Part shown: positions 25,750 to 34,727 of the stretch, piece by piece | How positions within the stretch are numbered: the first letter of the stretch is position 1 | Layout: every line of letters begins with the position of its first letter | Assembly (NCBI GenBank): GCA_027625145.1 | Contig: JAQBXK010000003.1 | Coordinates: forward strand, 53,209 to 117,208 | Length of the DNA stretch: 64,000 bases | From: Pseudomonadota bacterium | GTDB taxonomy: Bacteria; Pseudomonadota; Alphaproteobacteria; Puniceispirillales; Marisalimonadaceae | Reading direction: 5' to 3' | Notes under the pieces: model-generated | Seen by the model: only the letters and a program-made list of their open reading frames with translations | Databases searched by the model: none | What the model was told of the DNA's origin: nothing | Translations under genes and position numbers: made by a program

Positions 25750-27474
25750 TTAATATCTAAGGTCAAACAATTGATTTTTAAAAACATGAACTTTAACATG
25801 TTTTCCTTTAGCAATATTATATCCTTTAATTATATCTACTTCTTTTACTAATAATTTTAATTCTGAAGCTATGTTTAAAAAATCATCCAATGACTTTGTC
25901 TCAACTAAACCTATATTATTTTTTCCTTCTACCAAAAAAACGGCAACTTCTTCAGGAGTAGATAACATTATATTTCCATTAAGCAAAAAAACTAAACTTG
26001 GTTCATGATAGCCTGTTGCTGCTATGGCATCTGGCTGAATCATTTTAATTTTATTTGCAATTAATTTGCTAGGATATAAATAATCTAATTTAGGAAAAAT
26101 AAATTTAAAATTAATAATATTAAATAAAGTTGCAAAGCCTATTATTAAAAAAGGTATATTATAAATAATACTCTTAGATTTTCTTCTATAAAGTTTTGTT
26201 TTAATTAGTAAAGCCATGCTTAGAACAAATATTATTAGCGTAATAATAAAGGCTATAATAGCTGAAATTATAATACTAAGATCGTGGTTATAATTAAATT
26301 TAATAGATAAATATAAAATAGATCCACCTAATACAACTCCACCTAAACCAAATAATGTTGAGAAGCTAATAAGGGTTCTTCGAGCCAATTGATTATTTAT
26401 ATTTTCAATATTTGATTTGAGATGGAATAGACTACCTATTGAAAGTATCGCTATTGCAGGGAGAATAGGAAGAGAATAATGAAATAATTTAGTTGGAATT
26501 ATTTCAATTAAAATCCAAAAAGGAATTACCCAACAAATTAGAAATTGAATAACTATATTACTCTTATTTTTTATAAAAAATATTATTGAACCCGGTATAA
26601 ATATAGCTAATGGCCATAATGTAATAGATAATAGTAACAAGTGTGTTCCAGGCCATGCGCCATGTCCTTCTTGACCACTTCTTAGTTTAGACAAAAAATC
26701 TTCATTAAATGCTTTTTCAATAAAGAGACCTTGGGTTGAATTATTTATTGCAATAAACCAAGGAAGAATAATAATTGAACAAATAACTATACCTAAAAGA
26801 GGATTTAATAATTTTACTAAAGAAAAATCTTTTCGAAGAAAACAAAAACTTATTAAAGTCAAAGAAAATATGGCAATAGATAATGGCCCTTTAACTAAAA
26901 TACCCAATGAAAATACAATCCAAAAAATTGAAGGAAACCAATATTTAATTTGTTTTGAAGTTCCTTTTTTTAATATTAATTTTAAAAGGTAATATTGTTG
27001 TATACATATCAAAGCTAATAAAGTCGCATCTGTTTTTGCTAAATGCGCCTCACCTATAAAAACAATACTTGAAGCAAAAAATAGCGTTACTATTATAGAT
27101 TGATACAAAGGAAATATTAACCTAGATAATAATCCTACAAAGAAAAGTGATATTATTGAGCTTATTAAAGACGGTATACGAAAGGATGAAATTTCTGTTT
27201 CACCAAAAAATTTAGCAGATAAAGCTTGTATCCAATAAATTCCTACGGGCTTTTTTGCCCTTATTTCATCTTGAAACTTAATATTAATAAAATCATTGTT
27301 TTGTATCATTTGCCTACTTGCTTGTGCAAAGCGAGCTTCGTCACGATCAATTGGTGGCAAAGTACTTTGGCCTACAAAAAGTGCTGTAAAAGATAAAAAA
27401 AACAAAATGCAAATAGTTAAAAAATTAAATTTTCCAATTTCTTTTATATAATTTTTAATATTTAATATTGTCAT
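25750..27474 (-). CDS. ArnT-like/PMT-family glycosyltransferase, integral membrane
   Basis: A 574-residue protein with about 12 TM helices. The first periplasmic loop DRDEARFAQASRQM (about residue 41) holds the acidic catalytic residues of GT83/GT39 enzymes, followed by KPVGIYWIQALSAKFFGETEISSFR (PMT/ArnT signature). Such enzymes move a sugar from an undecaprenyl-phosphate carrier to lipid A or a protein. Co-directional with the GT2 and LABN genes; a 48-nt gap separates it from GT2. Acceptor unknown. Confidence 0.88.
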   Translation of the reverse strand: MTILNIKNYIKEIGKFNFLTICILFFLSFTALFVGQSTLPPIDRDEARFAQASRQMIQNNDFINIKFQDEIRAKKPVGIYWIQALSAKFFGETEISSFRIPSLISSIISLFFVGLLSRLIFPLYQSIIVTLFFASSIVFIGEAHLAKTDATLLALICIQQYYLLKLILKKGTSKQIKYWFPSIFWIVFSLGILVKGPLSIAIFSLTLISFCFLRKDFSLVKLLNPLLGIVICSIIILPWFIAINNSTQGLFIEKAFNEDFLSKLRSGQEGHGAWPGTHLLLLSITLWPLAIFIPGSIIFFIKNKSNIVIQFLICWVIPFWILIEIIPTKLFHYSLPILPAIAILSIGSLFHLKSNIENINNQLARRTLISFSTLFGLGGVVLGGSILYLSIKFNYNHDLSIIISAIIAFIITLIIFVLSMALLIKTKLYRRKSKSIIYNIPFLIIGFATLFNIINFKFIFPKLDYLYPSKLIANKIKMIQPDAIAATGYHEPSLVFLLNGNIMLSTPEEVAVFLVEGKNNIGLVETKSLDDFLNIASELKLLVKEVDIIKGYNIAKGKHVKVHVFKNQLFDLRY

Positions 27475-27571
27475 ATATACACAAACTAAAATTTTTGATT
27501 AAGAAATAACATAATTTAAAAATAATGTTATAATTTTTATATTGGATACAAAAAATACTTTAGGGAATAAA

Positions 27572-29038
27572 ATGGAATATAATTTTGAAAAAAAAATAAT
27601 TGGTTTTTGTGATAATAAAAAAGTACCTTCTATTCCTCTATATATAATAAAAGATCTTAAAAAGATAAATACTAATAAACTAATCTCTGCAGAGCAAAAA
27701 ACATTTTTACAATCAGCTTTTTTATTAGAAAAAGGATTTTTTGGATTCTTCCCAGATTTAAATAATAATGTTGGAGGAGCTGTCGCGGTAATTGAAAATT
27801 GTAATCAACCTCGAAAAAGTATAATTGATCAAGCAGCAAAATTATCATCAAAACTTCCTATAAAAAAATGGGAAATTAAGTTTATTGACGAACAAACTGA
27901 AGAAGAAATATATGATTTTTTACTTGGTTGGGGACTTAGTTTTTATAAATTCAACATTACAGAGAACATAAAAAATAAGAGTTTAAATAATTCGTTATGT
28001 ATTAATCAAATTAAAAATATACTTGATAAAAATAAATGGCAGCAATGTATTGCTGAATTAAAAAGTATTTTTATTACAAGAGATTTAATTAATTTACCTC
28101 CAAATATTTTAACTCCTTTAAATTATGAAAAAATTATTAATAATTGTTTAAAGAAATTTTCTCCTCAAATAAAAGCATATAAAGGGAAAGCTCTTGAAAA
28201 AAATTTTCCTCTCATTGATTTTGTTGGTCGTTCATCTGAAAATAAACCTGTATTTTTAGATATAACGTGGAGTAAAAATAAAAAAAATAATTATCCAAAT
28301 ATAACATTGATAGGTAAAGGGGTTACTTTTGATAGTGGAGGGTTAGATCTAAAACCTTCAAATAGCATGATGCTAATGAAAAAAGATATGGGAGGCAGTG
28401 CTATAGCATTTGGGATAGCACACACTTTAATGAGTATAGATTGCCCAATTAATTTAAGACTTCTTCTTCCACTTGCAGAAAATTCGGTTTCTGATCGCTC
28501 TATGAGACCTTTAGATATTATATTTTCACGAAATAAAACTCCAGTAGAAATTGGTAATACAGATGCAGAAGGAAGACTATTATTAGCAGACGCTCTTACT
28601 TTTAGCCAAGAAACAGAAAATAAAACTGATTTTATTATAGATTTTGCAACTTTAACTGGAGCAGCAAGAGTTGCATTAGGTACAGAATTACCTGCACTTT
28701 TTACTAACAATAAAAATTTAGGAAAAAGAATTATTGATGCTGGAATCCAAAAAGTCGATCCAATGTGGGAATTGCCTTTATTTGAACCATACGAAAGATT
28801 TTTAGATAATAAATATGATGCAATAAGTAGTACAGGGTCCTCTAATACTGGAGGAGCAATTACTGCCGCTTTATTTTTAAAAAAATTTATTAAACCAGAA
28901 ACAAATTGGATACATATTGATTTAATGGCATGGAATGTTTCCGAACGACCTGGCTTTCCTGAAGGCGGAGAAGCAATGGGATTAAGAAATATAGTTAATA
29001 TGATTATAAATTATTGTAATGAAACTAATAAAAAATAA
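27572..29038 (+). CDS. pepA: leucyl aminopeptidase (M17)
   Basis: A 488-residue cytoplasmic metallo-aminopeptidase. The C-terminal catalytic domain has GKGVTFDSGGLDLKPS (metal-binding Asp), KKDMGGSA (catalytic and metal-binding Lys/Asp) and the signature NTDAEGRLLLADAL near residue 337. The N-terminal domain is divergent, as is usual. The ATG at 27572 is chosen because AGGGA lies 6 nt upstream; a TTG at 27542 would add 10 residues. Divergent from the ArnT-like gene. Confidence 0.93.
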   Translation: MEYNFEKKIIGFCDNKKVPSIPLYIIKDLKKINTNKLISAEQKTFLQSAFLLEKGFFGFFPDLNNNVGGAVAVIENCNQPRKSIIDQAAKLSSKLPIKKWEIKFIDEQTEEEIYDFLLGWGLSFYKFNITENIKNKSLNNSLCINQIKNILDKNKWQQCIAELKSIFITRDLINLPPNILTPLNYEKIINNCLKKFSPQIKAYKGKALEKNFPLIDFVGRSSENKPVFLDITWSKNKKNNYPNITLIGKGVTFDSGGLDLKPSNSMMLMKKDMGGSAIAFGIAHTLMSIDCPINLRLLLPLAENSVSDRSMRPLDIIFSRNKTPVEIGNTDAEGRLLLADALTFSQETENKTDFIIDFATLTGAARVALGTELPALFTNNKNLGKRIIDAGIQKVDPMWELPLFEPYERFLDNKYDAISSTGSSNTGGAITAALFLKKFIKPETNWIHIDLMAWNVSERPGFPEGGEAMGLRNIVNMIINYCNETNKK

Positions 29039-29042
29039 ATAT

Positions 29043-29834
29043 TTATCTTAAAATTGATAACGCTGATTCATAAATATTTTTGTTATTAGACGCCAAAACA
29101 GAAACGGAGCCTTCTTTGTTTGAAGCTAGTGATAATTCACTTCCTTGCCAGTCAGTTATTTTTATACCTTGCGTCTCGAGAATGGGCACAAGAGGAATAA
29201 TGTCATATAATGCAAGTCCTTCTTCAACAACTAAATCTAAATTACCATTAATTAACAACATATAATTATGACAATCTCCAGACCATATATGATATTTAGT
29301 GTTTAATAATATTTTTTTATATTTCTTTTTTCCTAGATCAGAAAACAGACTGGGAGAAGTAGAAGCAACCGTAGCTTGTGATAGATTATTATGAATAGAT
29401 ACTCTCGATTCAAAATCGTTTTTATTTAAATAACACCTTTTACCATAACCAAGCCATCTTTGATCTAACGCAGGAAAATCAGCAAGACCAATAATTGGCT
29501 TACCTTTAAAGGCCAAGCCAATCAAAGTACCCCATAAAGGTCTTCCAATTATATAACTCCTGGTTCCATCAATAGGATCTATAATCCAAGTATAGTCGGA
29601 TGCATTATTTTGTGATTCATTTTCCTCTGCAATTATATTATGATTAGGAAATTTTTCTTTTATTAGATCAATAATTATTTTTTCAGCATTTATATCATAC
29701 TGTGTAACAGGACTTCCATCCTCTTTGCCTATAACTTGATGAGAGGAGTTAAAGCCAGTCATTGTAATTTTTTTTGCACTATCAGCTAACAAATAAATAA
29801 ATTCTGAAATCTCTATTAATTCAGTTTCATTCAT
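29043..29834 (-). CDS. hisN: inositol-monophosphatase-family phosphatase, histidinol-phosphatase (HisN) type
   Basis: A 263-residue Mg-dependent phosphatase. DGSPVTQYDINAE (about residue 38), AEENES (about 69), IIDPIDGTRSYIIGRPLWGTLIGL (about 85; metal-binding Asp-x-Ile-Asp-Gly-Thr) and WSGDCHNYMLLINGNLDLVVE (about 184) fit the HisN branch, which has R/S-Y-I-x-G-x-P after the metal motif. The enzyme would dephosphorylate L-histidinol phosphate. It converges with pepA, the two stop codons being 4 nt apart. Confidence 0.85.
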   Translation of the reverse strand: MNETELIEISEFIYLLADSAKKITMTGFNSSHQVIGKEDGSPVTQYDINAEKIIIDLIKEKFPNHNIIAEENESQNNASDYTWIIDPIDGTRSYIIGRPLWGTLIGLAFKGKPIIGLADFPALDQRWLGYGKRCYLNKNDFESRVSIHNNLSQATVASTSPSLFSDLGKKKYKKILLNTKYHIWSGDCHNYMLLINGNLDLVVEEGLALYDIIPLVPILETQGIKITDWQGSELSLASNKEGSVSVLASNNKNIYESALSILR

Positions 29835-29874
29835 TTAAAATAACCTTTGTTTAACAACAAAAAACTATATTTTT

Positions 29875-30414
29875 TTACTGTCCAGAAAGAGGCACAGGCT
29901 TATTAGATTTTGTCCTTAACCAAGCTATTAAATTAGCTCTATCATTTGTTTTGGTTAAGCCAGCGTAATTCATTTTTGTACCCTTAGCATATTCTTTAGG
30001 CTTGTATAAAAATTTATTTAATTCTTCATATGACCATTGACCTGACATTGCCAAAAAAACTTTTGAATATGCAAAGTCTGCTTTACCTTGTTCTCGTCCA
30101 ACAATATCATATAAATTTGGACCTACTTTATTAGCCTCTCCAGATTCAAATCCATGACAAGCTGAACATTTTTTTGCAATTTTTTGACCTGCCTCAATAT
30201 CCGCTCCAGATAACATTGCAAGTATTGGTTCAATAACAGTAACAGTAACCTCTTTTATAGCTTCAGCAGCATTCTCAGCTACTTTTATTGGGTATGCGTT
30301 ATTTACAGATGTGTTTGGATGAACTAAAAAATCACCTAATTTACCAAAACCTAATATTAATAAGCCGCCACATAGTATAGCTGCGGCTATTTTGTTAAAC
30401 TTAAGTGCATCCAT
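29875..30414 (-). CDS. membrane-anchored cytochrome c (CycM/c552 type)
   Basis: The 179-residue protein has one N-terminal TM anchor (about residues 8-30), a linker, and one c-type haem domain. The haem-binding CSACH is at about residues 82-86, followed by GPNLYDIVGREQG, and the distal methionine is in GTKMNYAGL (about 149). Size and anchor match alphaproteobacterial CycM, which passes electrons from complex III to cytochrome oxidase. It is divergent from kdsB. Confidence 0.9.
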   Translation of the reverse strand: MDALKFNKIAAAILCGGLLILGFGKLGDFLVHPNTSVNNAYPIKVAENAAEAIKEVTVTVIEPILAMLSGADIEAGQKIAKKCSACHGFESGEANKVGPNLYDIVGREQGKADFAYSKVFLAMSGQWSYEELNKFLYKPKEYAKGTKMNYAGLTKTNDRANLIAWLRTKSNKPVPLSGQ

Positions 30415-30594
30415 AAACTTACCAATCTAATAAAAAATTTGAATAACTAATCCAATATTTACATGCAAGATTGTGATACTTCAAGTATAATTATTTTAAA
30501 ATATAATTATTTATCATTTTTTTTAAATAATAAAAATATTCTGTATGAATTTTAATTCATAAAGATAAAGTTAAAAATTATAAGGAACTTAGCA

Positions 30595-31353
30595 TTGGAC
30601 TTTTCAGACTTCATAATCATAATCCCAGCTAGAATTGGTTCGACACGCTTACCTAACAAGCCTTTGTTAGAAATTAATGGAGTGCCAATGATTCTTCATG
30701 CTTATAACAGTGCCCAAAAAGCCAATTTAGGTGCTCCAATCATAGTTGCAACAGATGATCATAAAATAGCAAATGTAGTAAAAGAAAATGGTGGCATAGC
30801 TATTATAACCTCAAACAATCATGTGAGCGGATCAGATAGAATCTATGAAGCCATAGAAAAATATGACCCTGAAATGAAATATAAAAAAATAATCCACTTA
30901 CAAGGAGACCTTCCAAATATATCTGGTGAATTAATTAAAAATTTAGCAAAAATTATTAAGGATGACAAAAAAAATATAGCAACAGCAGTCGTGAAAGCAA
31001 CTCCTGAAGAGTTAGATGATCCATCCATAGTTAAAGTAGCAATAGCTTTTGGTAAAGATAATCCTAATGTTAATGATATAGGAAGAGCAATATATTTTAG
31101 TAGAGCTTGTATACCCACTGGATCTTTAGATGTTTGGCATCATATTGGTATCTATGCTTGGCAAAGAAGTATATTGAAAAAATTTATTGCCTTACCAGCA
31201 TCTCCCCTAGAAAAATTTGAAAAATTAGAACAACTAAGAGCGATTGAATCGCATATAGATATTCATGCTATCATAACATCTGAACACCCAATAGGGGTTG
31301 ATACAGAACTAGATCTTAAAAAAGCTGAAAAATATTTCAACGACTTTACTTAA
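30595..31353 (+). CDS. kdsB: 3-deoxy-manno-octulosonate cytidylyltransferase
   Basis: A 252-residue enzyme making CMP-Kdo for lipopolysaccharide. It shows IIPARIGSTRLPNKPL (about residue 8), PIIVATDD (about 47), SGSDRIYEA (about 78), HLQGDLPNI (about 101) and HHIGIYAWQRSIL (about 182). It starts at TTG, supported by AAGGA 8 nt upstream and lack of a nearby in-frame ATG. Presence of kdsB shows a Kdo-containing outer membrane. Confidence 0.95.
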   Translation: MDFSDFIIIIPARIGSTRLPNKPLLEINGVPMILHAYNSAQKANLGAPIIVATDDHKIANVVKENGGIAIITSNNHVSGSDRIYEAIEKYDPEMKYKKIIHLQGDLPNISGELIKNLAKIIKDDKKNIATAVVKATPEELDDPSIVKVAIAFGKDNPNVNDIGRAIYFSRACIPTGSLDVWHHIGIYAWQRSILKKFIALPASPLEKFEKLEQLRAIESHIDIHAIITSEHPIGVDTELDLKKAEKYFNDFT

Positions 31354-31415
31354 TCTTTCATATAAGATTATGAAGAATAAAAATAGAAATAACAATACAA
31401 ATACAAGAGAGTTAT

Positions 31416-32267
31416 ATGATCAATCAAAAGCAAGATAAATTAGTTGTAGCCTTTCAAGGGATGCCCGGTGCTTATTCTAATATAGCTTGTGAAGCTTATT
31501 TCAATGAAATCACAACCTTACCATGCAACTCATTTGAAGATATGCTTAACAACACAAAAAATGGGATATCTGATTATGCTATGGTACCAGTAGAAAATTC
31601 TTTAGCTGGAAGAGTAGCAGATATTCATCATTTGATACCTGAAAGTGGACTTTTTATAATTGGAGAACATTTTCAAAGAGTTAATCATCAATTATTAGGC
31701 CTTCCAAACACAAAAATTGAAGATCTGAAATCAGTAAAAAGTCATGCTCAGGGATTGGCTCAATGTAGAAAATTTCTAAATAAATTTAACTTAACTCCTT
31801 TACAACACATTGACACGGCTGGAGCAGCAGAAGAAATTTTTAGAATTGGAGATCCTACAATAGGAGCTATTGCATCAAAAATGGCTGCTGAAATATATGG
31901 TTTGTCGATATTAAAAGAAAATATAGAAGATGCAGCACATAATACGACTAGATTTCTTATAATGGCAAAGCAACCTATAATGCCTCCCATAGACATTCAA
32001 ACCACTGTTACAACTATAATCTTTGAAGTAAGATCAGTTCCAGCGGCTTTGTATAAAGTTCTGGGAGGATTCGCGACTAATGGAATTAATCTTACTAAAC
32101 TTGAGAGCTATATTGGCGGAAAAGAAATGAATGCTGCCCGTTTCTATGTAGATGCAGAGGGTCATCCTGAAACAACTTCAATGAAAAATGCATTAGAAGA
32201 GATGCATTTTTATAGCGAACCTAATTCTGTAAAAATTATAGGTACTTATTCAAGAAAGAAAAAATAA
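31416..32267 (+). CDS. pheA: prephenate dehydratase (monofunctional, with ACT domain)
   Basis: The 283-residue protein has a catalytic domain (VAFQGMPGAYSNIA at about residue 10; PVENSLAGRV at about 57; catalytic Thr in AAHNTTRFLIM at about 175) and a C-terminal ACT domain (about 195-283) with NLTKLESYIGGKEMNAARFYVD, the phenylalanine-sensing ESRP equivalent. There is no chorismate mutase domain. It converts prephenate to phenylpyruvate. GAGAG lies upstream of the ATG. Confidence 0.95.
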   Translation: MINQKQDKLVVAFQGMPGAYSNIACEAYFNEITTLPCNSFEDMLNNTKNGISDYAMVPVENSLAGRVADIHHLIPESGLFIIGEHFQRVNHQLLGLPNTKIEDLKSVKSHAQGLAQCRKFLNKFNLTPLQHIDTAGAAEEIFRIGDPTIGAIASKMAAEIYGLSILKENIEDAAHNTTRFLIMAKQPIMPPIDIQTTVTTIIFEVRSVPAALYKVLGGFATNGINLTKLESYIGGKEMNAARFYVDAEGHPETTSMKNALEEMHFYSEPNSVKIIGTYSRKKK

Positions 32268-32330
32268 AATCTTAAATAAAAATTTTAGAATTTCTTGCAA
32301 ATATCAAATATTTATAACATATATATTAAT

Positions 32331-32418
32331 GAAGGGTCACACGGACGTAATTCTTGCCAATCCGGTCAGGTCCGAAAGGAAGCAGCCGTAACAATGATAG
32401 CGGGTTGTGCGGCCCTTC
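32331..32418 (+). ncRNA. ffs: 4.5S RNA (bacterial small SRP RNA)
   Basis: An 88-nt RNA closed by GAAGGG (32331-32336) pairing with CCCTTC (32413-32418). The invariant SRP54-binding domain GGTCAGGTCCGAAAGGAAGC lies at 32374-32393, with a GGAA-type apical tetraloop region and the symmetric AGCAG/CAGG internal loops. It binds Ffh to guide membrane proteins. A T-rich tract follows, and dnaX begins about 35 nt downstream; ffs-dnaX is a common order in alphaproteobacteria. Confidence 0.95.
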
Positions 32419-32452
32419 ATATTTTTTTCAAAATTTAAATACGAGATCTCAA

Positions 32453-34093
32453 ATTAACAATATTAACGAACAAACAAATTATAGAGTTTTGGCTCGCAAA
32501 TATAGACCCATTGATTTTAAAGAATTAATTGGCCAAGACACTCTTGTAAAAACATTACAGAACTCACTAAATAAAGGTCGCTTAGCTCATGCATTTTTAT
32601 TAACAGGAATTAGAGGTGTAGGAAAAACAACAACTGCAAGAATTATAGCTAAAGCCCTAAATTGTATTGGTGAAGGAAATAATACAGAACCAACTTTTGA
32701 AATATGTAATAATTGCTCTCCATGTCAGTCTATTAATAAAGGTAACTTCCTTGATGTTATAGAAGTTGATGCAGCGAGTAGAACTGGAGTTGATGGTATT
32801 AGAGAAATTATTGATGCCGTTATGTACTCACCTAATGACGGCAGATATAAAGTCTATATCATTGATGAAGTTCATATGTTATCAAATGCAGCTTTTAATG
32901 CTTTGTTGAAAACACTTGAAGAACCTCCTGAAAATGTCAAATTTATATTTGCTACTACTGAGATAAGAAAAATACCTGCTACAATTATTTCCAGATGTCA
33001 GAGATTTGATTTACAAAGAGTAAATATTGAAATCTTAACTGCTCATTTAGAAAAAATTTGTAAGCTAGAAAACATTTTATTTGAACAAGATGCTATCCAT
33101 CAAATTTGTAAAGCAAGTGAAGGTTCGGTTAGAGATTCATTGTCATTGTTAGATCAAGCAGCTTCTTTATGTAACGATAATATTAAAGATGAGATTGTAA
33201 TTAATATGCTAGGACTAAATGGCTATGAAAATAACATCAAACTAATTGAACTTTGTCTTTTAAGCGATTGTAATGAAGCCTTAAAAGTTTACGATAAAAT
33301 ATTGTATAATGGCATACAACCCATTCAATTAATAAATAATCTTCTTGAAGTATGTCATTACGCCTCAAAACTAAATGTTATAAAAGTTGACAATAGTTTA
33401 TCAGAATCATTCCAGAAAACTATACTAAACTTATCTTCATATGGTCTTCCTAAACTTGTGAGATTATGGCAAATATTAATAAAAGGGATTGAAGAGTTAA
33501 GATATGCTCCAAGCGAATATCAAGCAGGATCAATGATCATAATCAAATTATGTTATGCTTCTTCATTACCTGACCCTGGTGAATTAGTAAAAAAAATTTC
33601 AAATACAAAGTCCTCTGATAAACAAAATATCAATGAATTGAATAATAATAATAATAATACAGTTAATAATACGGATGTTTTAAATATAGAAAAAAAATTG
33701 ATTAGAAACATTGCTGATCAAATTATAGAACAAAAAAATCTTAAAACCTTTGATGAAATGTTAGAAACATTACTAAAAAATAAAGAAGTTTTACTCCATG
33801 CACAAATAGTTAACAATGCACATTTAGTTAAATACGAAGAAGGATTTATTGAAATAAGATTAAAAGAAAATACATACACTGATATCATAAAAAACTTATC
33901 TTCAGCTCTTGAAAAACTAACTAATATTAAATGGATAGTAAAACTATCTACTGAAGAAGGAGATAAAACAGTCATAGAAAAAAAGAATATTGAGAATAAT
34001 AAGATTGAAGATAATATTAAATTAAATACTAACGTTGCAGAAGTTTTCAAACATTTTCCAGAGGCTGAAATAACCTCTATTAAAAATATTTAA
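32453..34093 (+). CDS. dnaX: DNA polymerase III gamma/tau subunit
   Basis: The clamp-loader ATPase, about 546 residues. YRVLARKYRP at the N-terminus, Walker A TGIRGVGKTTTAR (about 44-56), zinc ligands CNNCSPC (about 83), VYIIDEVHML (Walker B) and FATTEIRKIPATIISRCQRF (sensor 1/arginine finger) are all clear. No ATG/GTG/TTG lies between the ffs end and residue 'L' of RVLAR. The best start is ATT at 32453, preceded by GAG 7 nt upstream; the only upstream TTGs are inside ffs. The tau-type C-terminus is short and Asn/Lys-rich. Confidence 0.9.
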   Translation: MNNINEQTNYRVLARKYRPIDFKELIGQDTLVKTLQNSLNKGRLAHAFLLTGIRGVGKTTTARIIAKALNCIGEGNNTEPTFEICNNCSPCQSINKGNFLDVIEVDAASRTGVDGIREIIDAVMYSPNDGRYKVYIIDEVHMLSNAAFNALLKTLEEPPENVKFIFATTEIRKIPATIISRCQRFDLQRVNIEILTAHLEKICKLENILFEQDAIHQICKASEGSVRDSLSLLDQAASLCNDNIKDEIVINMLGLNGYENNIKLIELCLLSDCNEALKVYDKILYNGIQPIQLINNLLEVCHYASKLNVIKVDNSLSESFQKTILNLSSYGLPKLVRLWQILIKGIEELRYAPSEYQAGSMIIIKLCYASSLPDPGELVKKISNTKSSDKQNINELNNNNNNTVNNTDVLNIEKKLIRNIADQIIEQKNLKTFDEMLETLLKNKEVLLHAQIVNNAHLVKYEEGFIEIRLKENTYTDIIKNLSSALEKLTNIKWIVKLSTEEGDKTVIEKKNIENNKIEDNIKLNTNVAEVFKHFPEAEITSIKNI

Positions 34094-34130
34094 TTAAAAA
34101 TATTTGGATAAAATATCAGAAAAGTTAAAA

Positions 34131-34724
34131 ATGTCAGAACAAATTCTTGAAAAATTAATTAAAAAAGTATCAAGACTTCCAGGTCTAGGACCAAGATCAT
34201 CAAGACGAGTGGTATTGCATTTACTAAAAAATAAAGAAAAATATCTTCTCCCTCTAATTAATGACTTATCTCAAGTAGCTGACAATATAAAAAGTTGTAT
34301 TGAGTGTGGAAATTTAGATCAAGATGAGGTCTGTGAAATTTGCAAAAATCCACTCAGAAAAAATAATTTAATTTGTGTTGTAGAAACAGTAGCAGATTTA
34401 TGGGCATTAGAAAGAACTCAAGTATATGATGGGAAATATCATATATTGGGAGGGGTTCTTTCGGCAATAGATGGAATTAATCCAGAACAGTTAAATATTA
34501 ATTCACTTGAAAGCAGATTAAAAAAACAAAATTGTACTGAAGTTATTATAGCTATATCCGCTACACTTGATGGGCAAACAACAGCTCATTATATTGCTGA
34601 TAGACTAAATACTTTTAACATTAAGATTACTAGATTGGCACATGGAGTGCCTATAGGTGGAGAACTAGATTTTCTTGATGATGGAACTATTGCTCAAGCA
34701 TTAAAAGCTAGAAATGAAATGTAA
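34131..34724 (+). CDS. recR: recombination mediator protein RecR
   Basis: A 197-residue protein with a helix-hairpin-helix N-terminus (LPGLGPRSSRRVVLHLL), a four-cysteine zinc finger (CIECGNLDQDEVCEIC) and a Toprim domain starting LICVVETVADLWALERT. It works with RecF/RecO to load RecA. The ATG at 34131 gives the usual N-terminus; a TTG at 34104 would add 9 residues. It follows dnaX by 37 nt. The ybaB gene that commonly sits between dnaX and recR is absent. Confidence 0.95.
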   Translation: MSEQILEKLIKKVSRLPGLGPRSSRRVVLHLLKNKEKYLLPLINDLSQVADNIKSCIECGNLDQDEVCEICKNPLRKNNLICVVETVADLWALERTQVYDGKYHILGGVLSAIDGINPEQLNINSLESRLKKQNCTEVIIAISATLDGQTTAHYIADRLNTFNIKITRLAHGVPIGGELDFLDDGTIAQALKARNEM

Positions 34725-34727
34725 AAC

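Noticed and set aside
32354..32452. dnaX starting at the TTG inside the SRP RNA
   Set aside because: That start lies within the structured ffs gene and adds 33 residues absent from DnaX proteins.
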